A stretch of DNA of 7,865 nt from Aquificaceae bacterium (GTDB lineage: Bacteria > Aquificota > Aquificia > Aquificales > Aquificaceae). This document shows positions 5,752 to 7,865 of the stretch, piece after piece. The stretch's first letter is position 1. The number at the start of each line of letters is the position of its first letter. The stretch covers positions 1 through 7,865 of the forward strand of contig JALSTO010000289.1 in assembly GCA_026983685.1 (NCBI GenBank), in the 5' to 3' direction. A program made the position numbers and the translations under genes. Under the pieces are notes generated by a model. It saw only the letters and a list, made by a program, of their open reading frames with translations. It searched no databases and was not told the DNA's origin.

Positions 5752-6392
5752 TGGGTATTGAGGAAACTGCAAGAGCCCTTGCGGAGATAGGTTTTGGGGA
5801 GGTGTATCTCAGAAGGAGAGTATCGGTGGACAAGAGGAAGCTCCTTGAGGAGCACTTCAACTCCTTTAAAGACTGTACCAAATGCCCTCTGCACAAGCAC
5901 AGGACTCAGGTGGTTTTTGGGGACGGCAATCCCAATTCACCCGTGGTCTTCGTGGGTGAGGCTCCCGGGGAGGACGAGGATAGGCAGGGAAGACCCTTTG
6001 TGGGAAGGGCGGGTAAATACCTGAACAGAAAGATTGAGGAGGTTCTCGGACTCAAGCGGGAGGAAGTTTACATAACCAACGTCTGCAAGTGCAGACCGCC
6101 GGGCAACAGGAAGCCGACCCCTGCAGAGATAAACGCCTGCTTTCCTTACCTGAAGAGGGAACTGGAGATAATAAAGCCGAAGGTTATATGCTGTCTCGGA
6201 GCTACCGCTGCTGAGGGCATCCTTGGAAAGAAGCTGTCGGTGACAAAGGTAAGGGGGAAGACCTTTTCCTACCCTTACGATAGCAGTATAAAGGTTCTTC
6301 TCACATACCACCCCGCTTACATACTCAGGAATCCCACCGCTGACAGGGACTTCACCGAGGACATGGAGAGATTAAGGAAGATGATCAGGTAG
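5751..6392 (+). CDS. Family 4 uracil-DNA glycosylase with 4Fe-4S cluster
   Basis: The enzyme (213 residues from the ATG at 5751) removes uracil arising from cytosine deamination, a common lesion at high temperature, and starts base excision repair. Motif 1 is GEAPGEDEDRQGRPFVGRAG (69-88), and the C-terminal catalytic motif is HPAYILRNP with His187. Four cysteines match the iron-sulfur ligands of the family: Cys42 and Cys45 (CTKC), Cys114 (KCRPPGNRKP) and Cys130, with the family's 16-residue spacing between the last two. About 40 residues precede the first Cys, longer than in the Thermus enzyme, and hold a charged helical segment of unknown role. A GTG at 5748 could add one Met. The ATG overlaps the protease stop as TGATG. 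The 3' end overlaps the converging nuclease gene by eight bases. Confidence 0.93.
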   Translation: MGIEETARALAEIGFGEVYLRRRVSVDKRKLLEEHFNSFKDCTKCPLHKHRTQVVFGDGNPNSPVVFVGEAPGEDEDRQGRPFVGRAGKYLNRKIEEVLGLKREEVYITNVCKCRPPGNRKPTPAEINACFPYLKRELEIIKPKVICCLGATAAEGILGKKLSVTKVRGKTFSYPYDSSIKVLLTYHPAYILRNPTADRDFTEDMERLRKMIR

Positions 6393-7368
6393 AGAGCTCC
6401 TTGACGAGCATCCTCCTTATCAGAGCCTGACTTCCCAGCCTCCTCCTGAGGAGGTTTTCAAGGTGCTTTATGGGAAGGAGGTTATGGGGTGCCCTTTTTT
6501 CGCTGAACTCCGTAGAGGCGAACTTGGGGATTATGTAGGCTGTTTTGTTCGCAAGCTCTTTTGCCCTCTTTAGTCCTATGCCTGCGGAGACCTCAAGCCT
6601 CGCTATACCGCTTATGCCTTCGTCTTCGCTTATCCTCACGTACCAGGTGAACTTATCAAAACTCTTTGCCCCTTCACCTTCCATGACAGGCTGAGAGTGA
6701 ACCTTTACGATCGGAGTCCTCTCCCCTACCTTAAGCCTGCGAAAGATTCCCGCTCTCTCGGAAGGAACATAAAGCTTTTTGTGCTTCTTTACGTAGCCAA
6801 CGAAGGGAAGGTCCTTGACCTTAGCACTGTAGTGGACTGTGCCATCGGTTATCATCAGGTCCGGCTTAAGCTCCCTGTAGGCGCCTCCCGCAACGCTGGA
6901 CTCCATTTTAGTCATAAGCTCATTTACAAAAGGTGAGAGTTCCTTCTCAGTCCTCTCCACGAAGAACTCAAGCGAAGCCTCGCCGAGGGTGAACCTAAGA
7001 GACCTCACTTCCAGATCCACCTCCTTCCTCAGAAGGAGGTATCTCCTTACCGACAGGTTGTGAAAGGACTCCTGAGCCCTGTTCACACTCCCGTGCCTTA
7101 TGAGCAGAGCTCCCGCTCCAATGGACACGAAGGCTCCCTCGTATATCCTTCCCTCTTCATCCTCCACGTAGATCAGGTGCTCCGTTCTCCTGACCCCATC
7201 AACGAAGAGCAAACTTATGCCGTCGCAGGGCTCACCTCCGATGGGCTCCCACTCAGAGCTCTCAATCTCAGCATCTTCAATTTCCTCAGACTCCTCAAAG
7301 AACTCTTCCTCAATCTCAAGGAGCTTCCAGGTGTCAAAGGAGAACCTATACCTTCCCAACAGGGGCAT
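6385..7368 (-). CDS. nurA: NurA-like nuclease domain protein
   Basis: The 327-residue protein shows the pattern of the NurA family, DNA nucleases (5'-3' exonuclease and endonuclease) that process double-strand breaks together with the HerA translocase. The features are an early metal-binding Asp in LLFVDGVRR (Asp57), Asp175 in LMITDGTVHY, followed by the strand FVGYVKKHKK with Lys194, and a C-terminal block RAPHNLLPIKHLENLLRR with His295 and His302. Residues 19-41 are a Glu/Asp-rich stretch without obvious function. The ATG (7368-7366) is preceded by a good GGAGGT site and lies inside the end of the obg gene (23-base overlap), so the two genes are co-transcribed and probably coupled. No herA is visible nearby; in the archaeal pairing it would be adjacent. 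The family call comes from motif order, not a search, and individual catalytic residues are inferred. Confidence 0.7.
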   Translation of the reverse strand: MPLLGRYRFSFDTWKLLEIEEEFFEESEEIEDAEIESSEWEPIGGEPCDGISLLFVDGVRRTEHLIYVEDEEGRIYEGAFVSIGAGALLIRHGSVNRAQESFHNLSVRRYLLLRKEVDLEVRSLRFTLGEASLEFFVERTEKELSPFVNELMTKMESSVAGGAYRELKPDLMITDGTVHYSAKVKDLPFVGYVKKHKKLYVPSERAGIFRRLKVGERTPIVKVHSQPVMEGEGAKSFDKFTWYVRISEDEGISGIARLEVSAGIGLKRAKELANKTAYIIPKFASTEFSEKRAPHNLLPIKHLENLLRRRLGSQALIRRMLVKELST

Positions 7369-7865
7369 CTTTAACCTCCACGTAAGCCTTCCAGAGGATC
7401 TCTTTCAGCTCCTCTATTCCCTCGCCCGTAGCTGAGGAGATCGCGTGAAACCTGTATCCTTTCTTCTCAAAGTACTCTCTCAGTTCTTCCAGAAGAGACC
7501 TCTCGGTAAGTGCATCTATTTTACTGGCGACAACTATCTGGGGCTTCCTTGTTAGCTCCGGGCTGTAAAGCTCAAGCTCCCTGTTTACCATCTCAAAGGC
7601 TTCTACAGGGTCTTTTTCCCTAAAGTCAGAGACATCAATCAGATGCAAAAGCAGTCTCGTCCTCTCAACGTGCCTGAGAAACTCATGACCGAGACCCGCA
7701 CCCCTGTGGGCGTTCTCTATCAGACCGGGTATGTCTGCAAGGACGAGTCTCCTTTCCTCATCAAGCTCAAGGACACCGAGGTTCGGGCTTAGGGTAGTGA
7801 AGGGATAGTCAGCTACCTTCGGTCTTGCCCGCGTGAGCCTCCCAAGAAGCGTTGACTTTCCAGCG
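7346..7865 (-). CDS. obg: GTPase Obg/CgtA, G domain (5' end beyond window)
   Basis: The visible 173 residues are the GTP-binding domain of Obg, an essential ribosome-associated GTPase involved in 50S subunit maturation and stress signalling. G1 is AGKSTLLGRL at the window edge (the preceding partial codon fits Asn). G2 is DYPFTT and G3 is DIPGLIE, followed by the Obg hallmark HRGAGLGHEFLRHVERTRLLLHLIDVSD. G4 appears as ASKIDAL, with Ser where Asn or Thr is usual, and G5 is SSATGEGIEEL. The chain ends about 20 residues after G5 (stop TAG 7348-7346), so the C-terminal OCT domain of some Obg proteins is absent. The N-terminal glycine-rich Obg fold lies outside the window. An apparent start at 7648 (TTG) is internal. 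The gene is immediately upstream of, and overlaps, the NurA-like gene. Confidence 0.95.
   Translation of the reverse strand, partial: AGKSTLLGRLTRARPKVADYPFTTLSPNLGVLELDEERRLVLADIPGLIENAHRGAGLGHEFLRHVERTRLLLHLIDVSDFREKDPVEAFEMVNRELELYSPELTRKPQIVVASKIDALTERSLLEELREYFEKKGYRFHAISSATGEGIEELKEILWKAYVEVKDAPVGKV
7374..7379 (-). promoter_or_regulatory. Ribosome binding site for the NurA-like gene
   Basis: On the minus strand this reads GGAGGT, five bases before the ATG at 7368-7366. It lies within the obg coding region and supports the overlapping start. Confidence 0.65.

Noticed and set aside
7060..7374. Plus-strand open frame of 104 residues opposite the NurA-like gene
   Set aside because: The overlapping minus-strand protein carries the NurA motifs and a ribosome site; this frame has neither.
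7646..7648. TTG as the start of a separate 100-residue gene on the minus strand
   Set aside because: The same frame stays open to the window edge and encodes the G1-G3 motifs of Obg, so this codon is internal.

Overview
The window looks like chromosomal DNA of a thermophilic bacterium, most likely of the Aquificota (Aquifex/Hydrogenivirga/Hydrogenobacter type). I infer this from the strongly purine-rich coding strands, the preference for AGG/AGA arginine and ATA isoleucine codons, the Lys/Glu-rich compact proteins, the tight gene overlaps, a family 4 iron-sulfur uracil-DNA glycosylase and a NurA-like nuclease. No sequence search was possible, so the lineage is an inference. Almost everything is coding. 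There are no RNA genes, insertion sequences or CRISPR arrays, and no gene-free stretch over 300 bases.

Bases 1-5272 (+ strand) form an envelope-directed cluster. A few codons of an upstream gene are followed by a TSP3-plus-beta-barrel outer membrane protein (65-826), an OmpR/PhoB-type response regulator (829-1455), its histidine kinase (1448-2500), a Tat-exported, probably lipid-anchored multicopper oxidase of the CueO/SufI/McoA type (2550-4070), and a cysteine-rich DUF4382/DUF5666-like lipoprotein (4142-5272). The first three are packed like one operon. The oxidase and the lipoprotein each have their own leader.

The most interesting signal is regulatory. Just upstream of both the oxidase and the lipoprotein is a direct repeat GGTAAC-N5-GGTAAY with an 11-base period. 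In both cases it is followed after exactly 10 bases by a -10-like hexamer (TATAAT at 2512, TATCTT at 4098), with no recognisable -35. That is the layout of promoters activated by OmpR/PhoB-family regulators, and such a regulator is encoded next door. I propose that the two-component system switches on the oxidase and the lipoprotein. The oxidase suggests Cu(I) or another reduced metal as the signal or substrate, but nothing in the sequence proves which one.

Bases 5273-6392 (+ strand) begin with a 54-base G-free pyrimidine tract. It holds a TATAAT placed so close to the next ATG that the transcript may be leaderless. A JAMM/MPN+ metalloprotease (5332-5751) and a family 4 uracil-DNA glycosylase (5751-6392) follow, coupled by a TGATG junction.

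Bases 6385-7865 (- strand) carry the GTPase Obg, cut by the window end, and a NurA-like nuclease overlapping it by 23 bases. The nuclease gene converges on the glycosylase gene with an 8-base tail-to-tail overlap.
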